From an uncultured Lachnospiraceae bacterium (GTDB lineage: Bacteria; Bacillota; Clostridia; Lachnospirales; Lachnospiraceae): 64,000 bases of DNA. The notes under the pieces were generated by a model, which worked only from the letters and a program-made list of their open reading frames with translations, was not told the DNA's origin and searched no databases. Position 1 is the stretch's first letter, and every line of letters begins with the position of its first letter. This document shows positions 34,507 through 42,913 of this stretch, in pieces. The stretch spans positions 1 to 64,000 of the forward strand of contig CAJUNB010000006.1 of NCBI GenBank assembly GCA_910587635.1, written 5' to 3'. The translations under genes were made by a program, and so were the position numbers.

Positions 34507-35781
34507 TTACTTCCCATTTTCATATTCCTGTACCATACGGATAATATCTCTGTTATACCGCTGCCAGTCCGCATCGAACTTTGCAAGGAAAGCGTCCACA
34601 TCCTTTTCCAAAAGGAATGTCTGGAGCTGCGCATCTACTGACATCTCTGACGGATAATAATGATCCTGATAGTCTGTCATATTTCCCGTTGTAATATATT
34701 CTTTCATACCATCGAGCTGAGAAGCCAACTGGAAATCTCCGGTTTTACAAGGAACCGCATTCTGAGCATCAATATAGTTCTGAATAACAGAATCTTCCAA
34801 CAGGAAGTCAAGCACTTCATATGCCGCTTCCTTGTTCGGGCAGTCTGCCATAACGCAAAAGCCGAGGTCAATACCGGAATTCAATGTATTGCCATCTGGA
34901 GTATCACTTGCAGGCATAACAAAAGAGTCAATATTCAGATCAGGATTAACGGACAATATCTGAGGAACCGCATAGCTGCCGATCGGGTACATCGCTGACT
35001 CCCCTCTCGCAAAGGCAGTACAAGCATCGTTGTAACCATAGGCGAACGGATCTTCCGGCCCATACTGCAACAGGCTCATATATTTCTCCGATAACTCTCT
35101 GTATTCTGCTGTAAATGTAGTCTCGCCCCGATTTACCTGCTTTGTGGTATCTGCCGGAGACAGATCCACCGCCATGGAATTCCACGGTGCCAGACAGGTC
35201 CAAATATCCTTAAAGCCAAAATAGAATGGTAGAATCCCTTCTGCCTGAATGGACTCGCACAGTGCATTCAGTTCGTCCCATGTTTCGGGAATCTCCCATC
35301 CGTGTTCCTGGAACATCTCTCTGTTGTAGAGAATTCCCGCTGCATTGGCAACATAAGGAACAATATAGGTTCCGTCTGTAGGAATGAATTCCAGCGCTTC
35401 TGCAATGTCCACATACCCTGAATTGATATTCTGCAGTCCAGGATAGTCCGAAATATCAGAAAGTATTTCTGCATCCAGGAAATAGGAATAGTTGATATCA
35501 CCGCCGATTCCGATAATATCAGGGTAATCCTCTCTGATAAATCTCGTCTTTAAAATTGTCGTTGCATCATTTGGAGAGCTGATCGTCAAATGAATATTAT
35601 CATGCGTCGCATTGAATTCATCTTCCACTGTCTTGAAGTAGTTGGCAGCTTCCGGTTTGTACTGAACGATTTCAATTTCAATCTTTCCGCTGTCCGTGGA
35701 GGATGCACATCCTGAAAAAGCAAGTGATGTCATTACGCAGCATAGCGCCAGCCCCAGGCATTTCATCTTGTTTCCTTTCAT
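34507..35781 (-). CDS. Carbohydrate ABC importer binding lipoprotein
   Basis: A 424-residue extracellular-solute-binding protein (family 1) with lipobox LAFSGC (lipid Cys25), then IEIVQYKPEAANYFK, NATHDNIHLTIS, a typical DIIGIGGD hinge segment and GESAMYPIGSYAV. GGGAG lies eight bases before ATG. First gene of the alpha-galactoside cluster; its ligand is inferred from the GH36 gene downstream. Confidence 0.88.
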   Translation of the reverse strand: MKGNKMKCLGLALCCVMTSLAFSGCASSTDSGKIEIEIVQYKPEAANYFKTVEDEFNATHDNIHLTISSPNDATTILKTRFIREDYPDIIGIGGDINYSYFLDAEILSDISDYPGLQNINSGYVDIAEALEFIPTDGTYIVPYVANAAGILYNREMFQEHGWEIPETWDELNALCESIQAEGILPFYFGFKDIWTCLAPWNSMAVDLSPADTTKQVNRGETTFTAEYRELSEKYMSLLQYGPEDPFAYGYNDACTAFARGESAMYPIGSYAVPQILSVNPDLNIDSFVMPASDTPDGNTLNSGIDLGFCVMADCPNKEAAYEVLDFLLEDSVIQNYIDAQNAVPCKTGDFQLASQLDGMKEYITTGNMTDYQDHYYPSEMSVDAQLQTFLLEKDVDAFLAKFDADWQRYNRDIIRMVQEYENGK

Positions 35782-35843
35782 AGCATTTTCTCCCTTCTCC
35801 TTTCTTTAATGGAAACATTATAATATATCTTTATACTATCAAT

Positions 35844-35885
35844 AAATAGCGCTATTTTGCATTTTTTATACCTTTATGCTATTTT
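35844..35885. promoter_or_regulatory. Candidate regulator-binding sites in the alpha-galactoside divergent region
   Basis: The A+T-rich 35782-36058 interval between the binding-protein gene and the AraC gene holds a perfect 14-bp palindrome, AAATAGCGCTATTT (35844-35857), and a direct repeat GCTATTTT at 35851-35858 and 35878-35885, 27 bp apart. AraC-type regulators often bind direct repeats. This is a candidate only. Confidence 0.4.
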
Positions 35886-36058
35886 TTCAAGATAACATTG
35901 ATTTCATATAGCATTTTGATATATAATAAATTTCAATTATTCATGTTGCATGACGCCACCTCTCATTTCTCCGGTTTTATGTCAACAGATTGCACAAAAA
36001 TCACTATGTCTACAACGTATTTCAAGAAGCACAGACTGCAGAAACGGAGGCATATTCT

Positions 36059-36934
36059 ATGAGTGAAGTGATTTTTTCTGTTTTTCCCCGTGAAAATTTT
36101 ATTGACCTGGGTCTGTATCAATTCGGATGGGAGCAATGTGATCCCTCTCATTCCTTTGGCCCCGCTGCCAGGAATCATTATCTGTTTCACCTGTGTCTGT
36201 CCGGTACGGGAACCCTTTTTGCCAACAACACAAAAGGAGAACTGATTACCTATCAGGTCAAAAGTGGTCAGGGTTTTATGCTCTTTCCCCACCAGATATG
36301 TACATATATTGCCGATCACGAAATTCCATGGGAATATGTATGGGTAGAATTTGACGGATTGCGGGTCAAGGAATCCATCGATTCTGCCGGTCTTACCCAG
36401 AACAACCCTATTTACAGATCCCGGCACAAAAATATCGCTGAAACGATGAAATCGGAGCTTTTGTATCTTGTCAACCACAAGGATGAGTCTCCCTTTCATC
36501 TCATCGGCCATCTCTACCTTTTCATAGACAGCCTGATCCGCTCTTCCTCTTCCACCCAGATTGGCTCGGGAAACAGCCTGCGGGACTTTTATATCAAAGA
36601 AGCTTTCTCATTTATTGAACAGAATTTCCAAAATGATATCTCCATAGAAGATATTGCCGCATGCTGCGGCCTGAATCGCAGTTATTTCGGAAAGATTTTT
36701 CATCAGAATATGGGGAAAACACCCCAGGAGTTTCTCATGTCTTATCGTATGACAAAAGCTACGGAACTTCTCAAACTCACGGAACTTTCCATTGCCGATG
36801 TGGGCAATGCGGTAGGCTACCCCAACCAACTCCACTTTTCAAGAGCTTTTAAAAATATATATGGACTTTCTCCAAGACAATGGCGCAACGAAAATGGCGG
36901 CGGGAAACTGCGCAGACAAAGTGATTGGCAATAA
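36059..36934 (+). CDS. AraC-family transcriptional regulator of the alpha-galactoside locus
   Basis: A 291-residue regulator: an N-terminal cupin-like sugar-sensing domain (NHYLFHLCLSGTGTLF, GFMLFPHQICTY, WEYVWVEFDG) and a C-terminal AraC DNA-binding domain with two helix-turn-helices (SIEDIAACCGLNRSYFGKIF and IADVGNAVGYPNQLHFSRAF). It resembles RafR/MsmR-type activators. ATG 36059 has GGAGG upstream. It is divergent from the importer, which it probably activates. Confidence 0.9.
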   Translation: MSEVIFSVFPRENFIDLGLYQFGWEQCDPSHSFGPAARNHYLFHLCLSGTGTLFANNTKGELITYQVKSGQGFMLFPHQICTYIADHEIPWEYVWVEFDGLRVKESIDSAGLTQNNPIYRSRHKNIAETMKSELLYLVNHKDESPFHLIGHLYLFIDSLIRSSSSTQIGSGNSLRDFYIKEAFSFIEQNFQNDISIEDIAACCGLNRSYFGKIFHQNMGKTPQEFLMSYRMTKATELLKLTELSIADVGNAVGYPNQLHFSRAFKNIYGLSPRQWRNENGGGKLRRQSDWQ

Positions 36935-37054
36935 ATAAATTACAATTCTGATTTCCTATTATTTGGGGGATTTCATTTTCTGTTTTTATCAGTTATACTG
37001 ATAGATATAAAGTGAATTGCATAATCTGAAAGGAAAAATATAAATACTAATTCT

Positions 37055-37867
37055 ATGAAGATCGATATGCACTGTCATACAAAAGAAGGGTCCCTGGACG
37101 GGAAAATCCCTGTCAGGCAATATATTGAATTGTTGAAAAAGAACGGCATTCACGGCATGCTCGTATCAGACCACAACTCCTATAACGGGTATCGATACTG
37201 GAAATATCATCGGAAAGAGATGGATGAAGATTTTGTGGTGCTCAAAGGAATCGAGTATGACACAATTGACGCCGGGCATATCCTTGTGATTCTTCCTACC
37301 GGTGTCAAAGTGCCACTGCTTGAGCTGCGGGGAATGCCCGTAAATCTTCTGATCGATATCGTCCACCGTCACGGAGGGATACTCGGTCCTGCTCACCCAT
37401 GCGGCGAACGTTTTCTGAGTCTTACCAATAATCGGAAATTCAGGAAACAGAAAACCGTATTGGAACGCTTTGATTTCATGGAAACATTTAATTCCTGTGA
37501 ACCGGAAGAGAGTAACGAAGGGGCACAGCTTCTGGCGGACGCCTACGGAAAACCCGGTCTGGGAGGCAGTGATTCCCACCGGCCAAGCTGTGTTGGCACC
37601 GCCTATACAGAATTTTTTGCAGAGATCAGATCGGAAACAGATCTTATCAACTATATACAGTCCGGTGCACCTACTGTTCCTGGCGGATGCTATTATCACG
37701 GAACAACAAGAGAAAAAATTGGCAAAATGAACGAACTGCTCGTCTTCTCGTTCTGGTTCTACAACAAAGGTTCCGGCCTGCTTCGCAGGCACCGACGCAC
37801 AGAAGCACTGCGGGCAGACGATGAAAATATATTAAACAGATATGAAGAAAATCGAAACGGGGTGTAA
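37055..37867 (+). CDS. PHP-domain metallo-phosphoesterase
   Basis: A 270-residue PHP protein: IDMHCHTKEGSLDGK, SDHNSYNGY, GIEYDTIDAGH, GPAHPCGE and GGSDSHRPSCVG provide the metal ligands. It lacks the polymerase and TrpH inserts. Substrate unknown. It follows the AraC gene by 120 bp. The nearest ribosome-binding-site-like AAAGGA is about 17 bases from ATG, unusually far, so translation may be weak. The last residues are in a terminator stem. Confidence 0.78.
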   Translation: MKIDMHCHTKEGSLDGKIPVRQYIELLKKNGIHGMLVSDHNSYNGYRYWKYHRKEMDEDFVVLKGIEYDTIDAGHILVILPTGVKVPLLELRGMPVNLLIDIVHRHGGILGPAHPCGERFLSLTNNRKFRKQKTVLERFDFMETFNSCEPEESNEGAQLLADAYGKPGLGGSDSHRPSCVGTAYTEFFAEIRSETDLINYIQSGAPTVPGGCYYHGTTREKIGKMNELLVFSFWFYNKGSGLLRRHRRTEALRADDENILNRYEENRNGV

Positions 37868-37889
37868 ATTACCCGTTTTGATCTTTTTT
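37851..37889. terminator. Terminator overlapping the PHP stop codon
   Basis: ATCGAAACGGG (37851-37861) pairs with CCCGTTTTGAT (37872-37882), with one mismatch, followed by CTTTTTT. It separates the convergent PHP and CmpB-like genes. Confidence 0.8.
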
Positions 37890-38675
37890 ATGGCAATAAT
37901 CTTTCAAATGTTCTCTTGCAGACTCTTTCATCTCTTCCAGAGCTCCTTTGAACCGGTTGGAAATGATGCCCGGATTGTCCAGGAGAAGACGTCTCTTATA
38001 GAAATCAGTGAGATTTCTCAATTGATGGCGTCTCTCACGCAACTCCTGGAATTTCACGTGCAGTTCTTCCCGCTCCTGTGTAAACGTCTGATCTGCCACA
38101 GCGATCAGCACATCCAGCCGCTTCTGCATATGTTCCATTTCCTGCTTCATATGGTCCATTCTCCAGAGTATATCCCGCATGTCCAGTGCCGCCCGGAAAG
38201 ACCGGAAAAAATCTGTAAATACATAAATTGTCAACATACAGGTCAAAGTAAAAATGACTCCATAAGGAGCCCCTTCTGTCCACTGTTGTATTGGTCTGTG
38301 TATTACTTCTGTCATCAATATGGTAAAAAATCCCCATGCGATCGTGGAAGTGAGACAGATCTGTCCCCGAAAGTTCATAAATTTCCCTGTATAGTCCCAA
38401 TATCGCACCTGAAAAAGAGCTTCTGTCGCTGTTCCCACCAGATACTCAAGCAATGTAGCGCCTACACAGCCCGCTAAATAGGTGAGCAGAATACTGTCCT
38501 GAAAGGGGCGGGAGACAATGAGCATCATAACCGCACCGCTTCCGTAAATGGGCAAAAACGGTCCGCTCATAAATCCCCTGTTTACCAGATGTTTTGACTT
38601 TACAGAAACATATGCCGACTCAAAGCACCAACCAAGAAAGCTATACAGATAAAAATAAAACAGCCACCTATACAT
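37869..38675 (-). CDS. Polytopic membrane protein, CmpB/putative ABC permease family, with coiled-coil tail
   Basis: A 268-residue protein: five or so membrane segments (YLYSFLGWCFESAYVS, RGFMSGPFLPIYGSGAV, LEYLVGTATEALFQVRYWDY, LTSTIAWGFFTILM) followed by a long charged helical tail (about 165-268) likely to form a coiled coil. The GWCFE and GPFLPIYG motifs define the PF06541-like family. Function unknown. It overlaps the ylmH gene end by 8 bp. Confidence 0.8.
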   Translation of the reverse strand: MYRWLFYFYLYSFLGWCFESAYVSVKSKHLVNRGFMSGPFLPIYGSGAVMMLIVSRPFQDSILLTYLAGCVGATLLEYLVGTATEALFQVRYWDYTGKFMNFRGQICLTSTIAWGFFTILMTEVIHRPIQQWTEGAPYGVIFTLTCMLTIYVFTDFFRSFRAALDMRDILWRMDHMKQEMEHMQKRLDVLIAVADQTFTQEREELHVKFQELRERRHQLRNLTDFYKRRLLLDNPGIISNRFKGALEEMKESAREHLKDYCHKKDQNG

Positions 38676-39450
38676 AAATCTCCACTCTGATATTGTACTT
38701 TCCTTTTCTCGTCTGATGTGTCATGCCCCGGTAAATAAACTTTCCAAATCCCCGCACGGAAACCACCTCATCTGCTTTCAGCAGGCTGCTGCCGTTTTCC
38801 CGCAGCCGTCCATCCACAAAAACTCTCTTTTCCCGAAATAAAAGCAGACTCTTTTCCCTGGACAACCGATACACTTTCGCGATTACCCCATCTACCCGTT
38901 CCGATGCTGTCTGATACTCTCTTGTCGTCAGCTCCGGTCCCGGCAAAGATACCCCTTCCTGGCAGAGGCTGCAGGAAACGTCCGTATGCCGGATCCGTGT
39001 CAGATTTTCTGCCACATAGGGAGCGATCGCCTCTGTACAATACAGATATCCGTCCTTTCCCTTTTCTCCACTCCTACAAATAATATCTCCCATTGTCCCG
39101 CGTTCAATACCAAGATTCATACAGGCCCCGAGAATATCTCTGTGTCCGAGGTCTTCTGCAAATCTCTCTGCCAGAGGTTTTATATGTATGCACACAATGG
39201 GAAACGCCTCCTCATAGCCCAGCATTTCCGGGCTGCCAAACCGTATCATCTGTCTTTCACATCCTTCGTGCCCGCCAAAGAGCCGGTACGAAACGTGGGA
39301 AATCTCTCTCTCCATCTGATAAAATGCATCCAGCTGTGCCATTCCGAGAAACCCTGTAAAACAATATATATTTTGCATATAGCTTTTTTCTGCCAACTCC
39401 CGGAACCGCTTTTTTAACTGCTGCAGTTCCTTTTCCGTCTCACCTGCCAT
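38668..39450 (-). CDS. ylmH: YlmH-family RNA-binding protein with S4 domain
   Basis: A 260-residue protein with the YlmH layout: an N-terminal region with TGFLGMAQLDAFYQMEREIS, a middle GHRDILGACMNLGIERGTMG and a C-terminal S4 domain (LLLFREKRVFVDGRL, KADEVVSVRGFGKFIYRG). B. subtilis YlmH takes part in ribosome-associated quality control and is usually next to division genes; here it stands with a CmpB-like membrane gene. Confidence 0.88.
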   Translation of the reverse strand: MAGETEKELQQLKKRFRELAEKSYMQNIYCFTGFLGMAQLDAFYQMEREISHVSYRLFGGHEGCERQMIRFGSPEMLGYEEAFPIVCIHIKPLAERFAEDLGHRDILGACMNLGIERGTMGDIICRSGEKGKDGYLYCTEAIAPYVAENLTRIRHTDVSCSLCQEGVSLPGPELTTREYQTASERVDGVIAKVYRLSREKSLLLFREKRVFVDGRLRENGSSLLKADEVVSVRGFGKFIYRGMTHQTRKGKYNIRVEIYV

Positions 39451-39580
39451 AAAATCTCTCTTTCCAACCTTTATCCGTCAGTTATATCTTTCTGTAATGT
39501 GCTTTTTCCCGGTGTGTGAATGATATATTTTTGTAAAATCGCGGTTTCCATGGCTCCTTGATAAACGGGAAAACCCAGAT

Positions 39581-40366
39581 TTAATTTGCGATGCTCTGGA
39601 CTCCCGGCCTGCTGAAGTCTCCCTGAGGAGAAAGGCCTCCGTTTACCCCATAGCTGTCATAGACCAGTTCAAAGGTATCTCTGGGCGCCTGGGCAATGTA
39701 GCAGGCACCTTTTCCGTACATACCGTACAGCTTCATAATATATGCCATCTGCTCTTTCGGTATGGCTACACAGCCTGAAGTGTCCACCCGCCCCACTTTC
39801 CAGCAGTGGAGAAATAGAGCAGACCCTTGGTCGGGAATGGCATTCACATTAAATCCCGCGTCCAGCGCATAATCATAATATCCCTGATACCCCTTTGTCC
39901 CCACATGCTCTCCTTCCACGGAAGCATCTTCTACGAGCCGGTTTGTCAGGTCGGACCATACATGCCGTTTTCCGACTTTGATATAATCTGCCGGAAAGCC
40001 TTCCTGTGGATCACTCTGTCCAAAAGGAGTATTCAGCTGAAACAGGCCAATAGGTGTCGTCTTATCCCCCACCCTTCGATTGTTATTCATGCCGTTTCGT
40101 CCCATAATCCCCATCGTCTGCAGCCTCTGTTCCCAGCCTCCATCCGTTTTCTCATAGGCATATACCTGACAGGTACTTCCTTCATTTCCTTCCACAACTA
40201 CAAGCATTTTAGCTTCTTCGGGAAGGATAAAACGATTGACATCAAAAGACGGCACTGTTTCCGCCGCTTTTACAGAAAAAGCGCCAGCCAGCCAGACCGC
40301 TGTCAATAATACGGCTCCCAATATTACAGCCATCCGTTTAGTTCTGTTTTTCCAGTATTTTTTCAT
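39581..40366 (-). CDS. L,D-transpeptidase (YkuD domain)
   Basis: A 261-residue exported protein with a signal/anchor segment (about 11-33) and a YkuD catalytic domain. GDKTTPIGLFQLN is the substrate-loop motif and HCWKVGRVDTSGCVAIP holds the catalytic His-Ser-Gly-Cys. It probably makes 3-3 peptidoglycan cross-links or tethers proteins. Compact, without LysM or peptidoglycan-binding repeats. Confidence 0.85.
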   Translation of the reverse strand: MKKYWKNRTKRMAVILGAVLLTAVWLAGAFSVKAAETVPSFDVNRFILPEEAKMLVVVEGNEGSTCQVYAYEKTDGGWEQRLQTMGIMGRNGMNNNRRVGDKTTPIGLFQLNTPFGQSDPQEGFPADYIKVGKRHVWSDLTNRLVEDASVEGEHVGTKGYQGYYDYALDAGFNVNAIPDQGSALFLHCWKVGRVDTSGCVAIPKEQMAYIMKLYGMYGKGACYIAQAPRDTFELVYDSYGVNGGLSPQGDFSRPGVQSIAN

Positions 40367-40443
40367 TCTTCTGTATTCCTCTCTGATATCTTCAGTTCAT
40401 TTTCCGATAATCAGATGATTTTGTCAACTTTTATACGATTCCG

Positions 40444-40506
40444 TAGAAAGAAGAGAGGGGCCTCCTCCAGTCATTTTATGACTTTTGGGCCCCTCTCTTC
40501 TTTCTA
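40444..40506. repeat. 19-bp perfect inverted repeat just after hsp20
   Basis: TAGAAAGAAGAGAGGGGCC (40444-40462) and GGCCCCTCTCTTCTTTCTA (40488-40506) are exact complements; the loop holds a second hairpin, AGTCAT (469-474) / ATGACT (478-483). It starts 6 bp after the hsp20 stop codon and has no T run on the hsp20 side, so it is not a classical terminator. Confidence 0.85.
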
Positions 40507-40511
40507 TCCCA

Positions 40512-40952
40512 TTACCCTTCAATGGCAATGTATTTCTTCTGTTCTGCCTCGATCTGCTTTGCCTCTCTCTTGGGAACGGTAAGGGAAAGAACACCATTTT
40601 CATATCTCGCTCTGATGTCTTCCTCTCTGATCTCATCTCCCACATAAAAACTTCTGCTGCAGGAACCGGAATATCTCTCCCTGCGAATATAATTTCCCGT
40701 ACTTTCATCTTTCACATCGTTGCTCTGTGAAGTAGAAGCCTGAATCGTGACATAGCCGGAATTCAGTTCCACATGGATATCTTCTTTTTTATATCCAGGA
40801 AGATTAATATCCAGTTCGTATTCCTTTTCTCCTTCTTTTACATCTGTTTTCATCAACTGGCTCCTGTGTTTCTTCTGATATCCTCTGAACGAATCATCAA
40901 GTCCAAAAAAATCATCCAGCAGGTTTTCTCCAAAAATACTCGGCATCAACAT
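40512..40952 (-). CDS. hsp20: Small heat-shock protein Hsp20
   Basis: A 146-residue sHSP with an alpha-crystallin domain (YELDINLPGYKKEDIHVELN, ENGVLSLTVPK) and a C-terminal IAI anchor motif (KKYIAIEG). It is an ATP-independent holdase. GGAAAGGAGAG precedes ATG. No CIRCE or CtsR heptads are visible upstream; instead there are three TGTAATAT-type sites. Confidence 0.92.
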   Translation of the reverse strand: MLMPSIFGENLLDDFFGLDDSFRGYQKKHRSQLMKTDVKEGEKEYELDINLPGYKKEDIHVELNSGYVTIQASTSQSNDVKDESTGNYIRRERYSGSCSRSFYVGDEIREEDIRARYENGVLSLTVPKREAKQIEAEQKKYIAIEG

Positions 40953-40971
40953 AATCTATCTCTCCTTTCCA

Positions 40972-41020
40972 ATATTACAATTACATATTACATTTGTTTT
41001 ATTTGTTATATCTGTAATAT
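40972..41020 (-). promoter_or_regulatory. Candidate operator upstream of hsp20: three TGTAATAT units
   Basis: ATATTACA occurs at 40972-40979 and 40985-40992 (13 bp apart), and the inverse TGTAATAT is at 41013-41020. They lie 20-68 bp before the hsp20 start, in a 319-bp A+T-rich gap to the next gene with no other feature. This could be the binding site of a dedicated regulator; no known heat-shock operator fits. Confidence 0.5.
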
Positions 41021-41271
41021 AACAATCATTTTGCATTTTGTCAATCCCTTTTTCTTTATTTTTATTACTTTATAAAATTTTTATACAAAAGTTCAGCCAG
41101 TGAGAACTGTTGAACATAACACTTTTATGATCTGCCACATTTTACTATTGCCTTTTTCATCAAAAGCCTATATAATCTCCCTGACAGCAAGTCATCCGTC
41201 TACAAGCAGTAATATTTCTATCTGCTTTACTGCCGGACAACTGCTCAATTTATTAAATGGGAGTGATTCAC

Positions 41272-42018
41272 ATGAAAAAGAAAAGACAGATTTTACTTTT
41301 TATGCTTCTGGCATCTGCCCTCGTGTTTACAGCGTGCGGCAAAAAAGAAGAAGCAGATTCCTCTTCTCAGCAGGAAACAGCCAGCCAGGAAACAGAAAGT
41401 ACAGAAGAGCAGATAACAGAAGAAACAGGCGATATCGGAGCATCTGAGGAAGAAGTCGAAACAGAAGAGAATGAAAACAGTGTTGAAGAAAACGCAGCAG
41501 AAAACGGTCTGGAAAATGTCCCGTTTACTGTAGACATCACGGATAATCTCATCGGAGAAAGAGGTATGGTGATTGGTAATACTTCTACATCCGATGGTTA
41601 TTCCGGTATCATAGAAATCTATCTGGCCGAAGAATTGATTGAAAAAGCCGCTGAAACAATAGAAGTAGGCAAAACTTATATTTTCACGGTACAGCCGATG
41701 ATGACTATGTCTATACCACCTCAGACGACAGCAGTTGACTTCGTGGAAGCATCCCAGGAAGACATTCAATATTTGGAAGAAATCCGTAAAACGATATCCA
41801 ACTTCAAAGACTGCATGGAAAGCTACCAAAATATGTCTCTGGAAGAAATTATCGGAGATGCAAACTTCAACTATGCGCTCTGGACACAGGAAGAAATCAC
41901 AGAATTTATTGAATTTATCGGGGAAAAGGGCTACACGGATGATTCCGAAGTGAAATCCTATGTAGCGACAAGAGAAAATCTAAGCGGAAGTATTTCCGGT
42001 GCATCTACAGCAGACTGA
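41272..42018 (+). CDS. Lipoprotein with Glu-rich linker and C-terminal globular domain
   Basis: A 248-residue lipoprotein: lipobox FTAC followed by GKKEEAD, a Ser/Glu/Thr-rich linker (about 24-80), then a globular region (VPFTVDITDNLIGERGMVIG, EVGKTYIFTVQPMMTMSIPP) and a helical C-terminus. ATG 41272 is chosen because GGGAG lies eight bases upstream. Family not recognised. The linker composition resembles the tail of the small lipoprotein at 1445. Confidence 0.75.
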   Translation: MKKKRQILLFMLLASALVFTACGKKEEADSSSQQETASQETESTEEQITEETGDIGASEEEVETEENENSVEENAAENGLENVPFTVDITDNLIGERGMVIGNTSTSDGYSGIIEIYLAEELIEKAAETIEVGKTYIFTVQPMMTMSIPPQTTAVDFVEASQEDIQYLEEIRKTISNFKDCMESYQNMSLEEIIGDANFNYALWTQEEITEFIEFIGEKGYTDDSEVKSYVATRENLSGSISGASTAD

Positions 42019-42065
42019 TACTCAGATTCAATCGAGCAGGGGAGCATTTTCCCCTACTCGCCCGC

Positions 42066-42101
42066 GAGGCGCACGTTGCGTAAGCAACAAATGTGCGCCT
42101 C
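42066..42101. repeat. GC-rich nested hairpin
   Basis: GAGGCGCAC (42066-42074) pairs with GTGCGCCTC (42093-42101), and GTTGC (42075-42079) with GCAAC (42084-42088), leaving a 4-nt bulge. It is followed by TGCGCATAAAA, also found at the edge of the 28511 repeat block, next to a terminator in both places. Confidence 0.7.
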
Positions 42102-42113
42102 TGCGCATAAAAA

Positions 42114-42146
42114 GGCAGAAACCAAAATAGGGTTTCTGCCTTTTTT
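42114..42146. terminator. Intrinsic terminator between convergent genes
   Basis: GGCAGAAACC (42114-42123) and GGTTTCTGCC (42131-42140), followed by T6. It has an A run on the other side, so it can serve both the lipoprotein and the flavoprotein genes. Confidence 0.9.
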
Positions 42147-42191
42147 CATTGTATCAAACACACTTTTATGCTGCATAAACCAAAATCTCCA

Positions 42192-42809
42192 CTACCGGAT
42201 AAAGTTCGTCCTTATCGTCCCTTCCTTTTCCGGTATGCCATACTTCTCTTTTCCCAGAGCAATACTCTTCATCAGAAAAGTCATATTGCGAGCCAGGGTC
42301 CGCATCATCTGCAGCCCTTCCTCATCCTGCCCCGCTTCCCCGGGCAGCCGGCCATGGATGCCGTTCCAGTATTGACCGGAAGCTATGGGCATCCCCGCGA
42401 TTCCGAAAAATTTATTCAATTCATCGTAAGTGGCTGTGAGCCCGCCCCGTCTGGCCGCTGCTACTGCTGCCCCCGCTTTCATCGTTTTGTCAAAGGGAGT
42501 GCTGTAAAAAAGTCTTGTCAGAAAAGCCACCAGTGTCGCATTGGCGGAAGCATAATAGACCGGACTGCCCACTACCAGGCCGTCGCACGCTTCAAACTTC
42601 TTCGCCGCTTCATTTACCGCGTCTTCAAAAACACACTTCCCTCTCTCCGCGCAGCCGTTACATCCAATGCAGCCACGAATAACCTGATTCCCGATATGGA
42701 GCAGCTCCGTTTCGATACCCTCCTGCAGAAAAACCTTTTCCATCTCATGCAAAGCGGTATACGTATTTCCCTTTGCACGGGGGCTTCCGTTGATCAATAA
42801 TACTTTCAT
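42192..42809 (-). CDS. Iron-sulfur flavoprotein / NADPH-dependent FMN reductase family
   Basis: A 205-residue flavodoxin-fold protein: LLINGSPRAKGNTYTAL binds FMN phosphate, and Cys47, Cys50, Cys53 and Cys59 form a Cx2Cx2Cx5C cluster typical of [4Fe-4S] iron-sulfur flavoproteins. GLVVGSPVYYASANATLVAFL is the second FMN loop. It probably transfers electrons to an unknown acceptor. Monocistronic. Confidence 0.87.
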   Translation of the reverse strand: MKVLLINGSPRAKGNTYTALHEMEKVFLQEGIETELLHIGNQVIRGCIGCNGCAERGKCVFEDAVNEAAKKFEACDGLVVGSPVYYASANATLVAFLTRLFYSTPFDKTMKAGAAVAAARRGGLTATYDELNKFFGIAGMPIASGQYWNGIHGRLPGEAGQDEEGLQMMRTLARNMTFLMKSIALGKEKYGIPEKEGTIRTNFIR

Positions 42810-42913
42810 TTTTCTATCCTCCGCTCTCCTTATTTGCCTTTATCTTATCATTTCTCCGACAAATTTGTAAAGCGACACCCCCTGCAGACCAAGTTAAATG
42901 TATGCCGATATTT

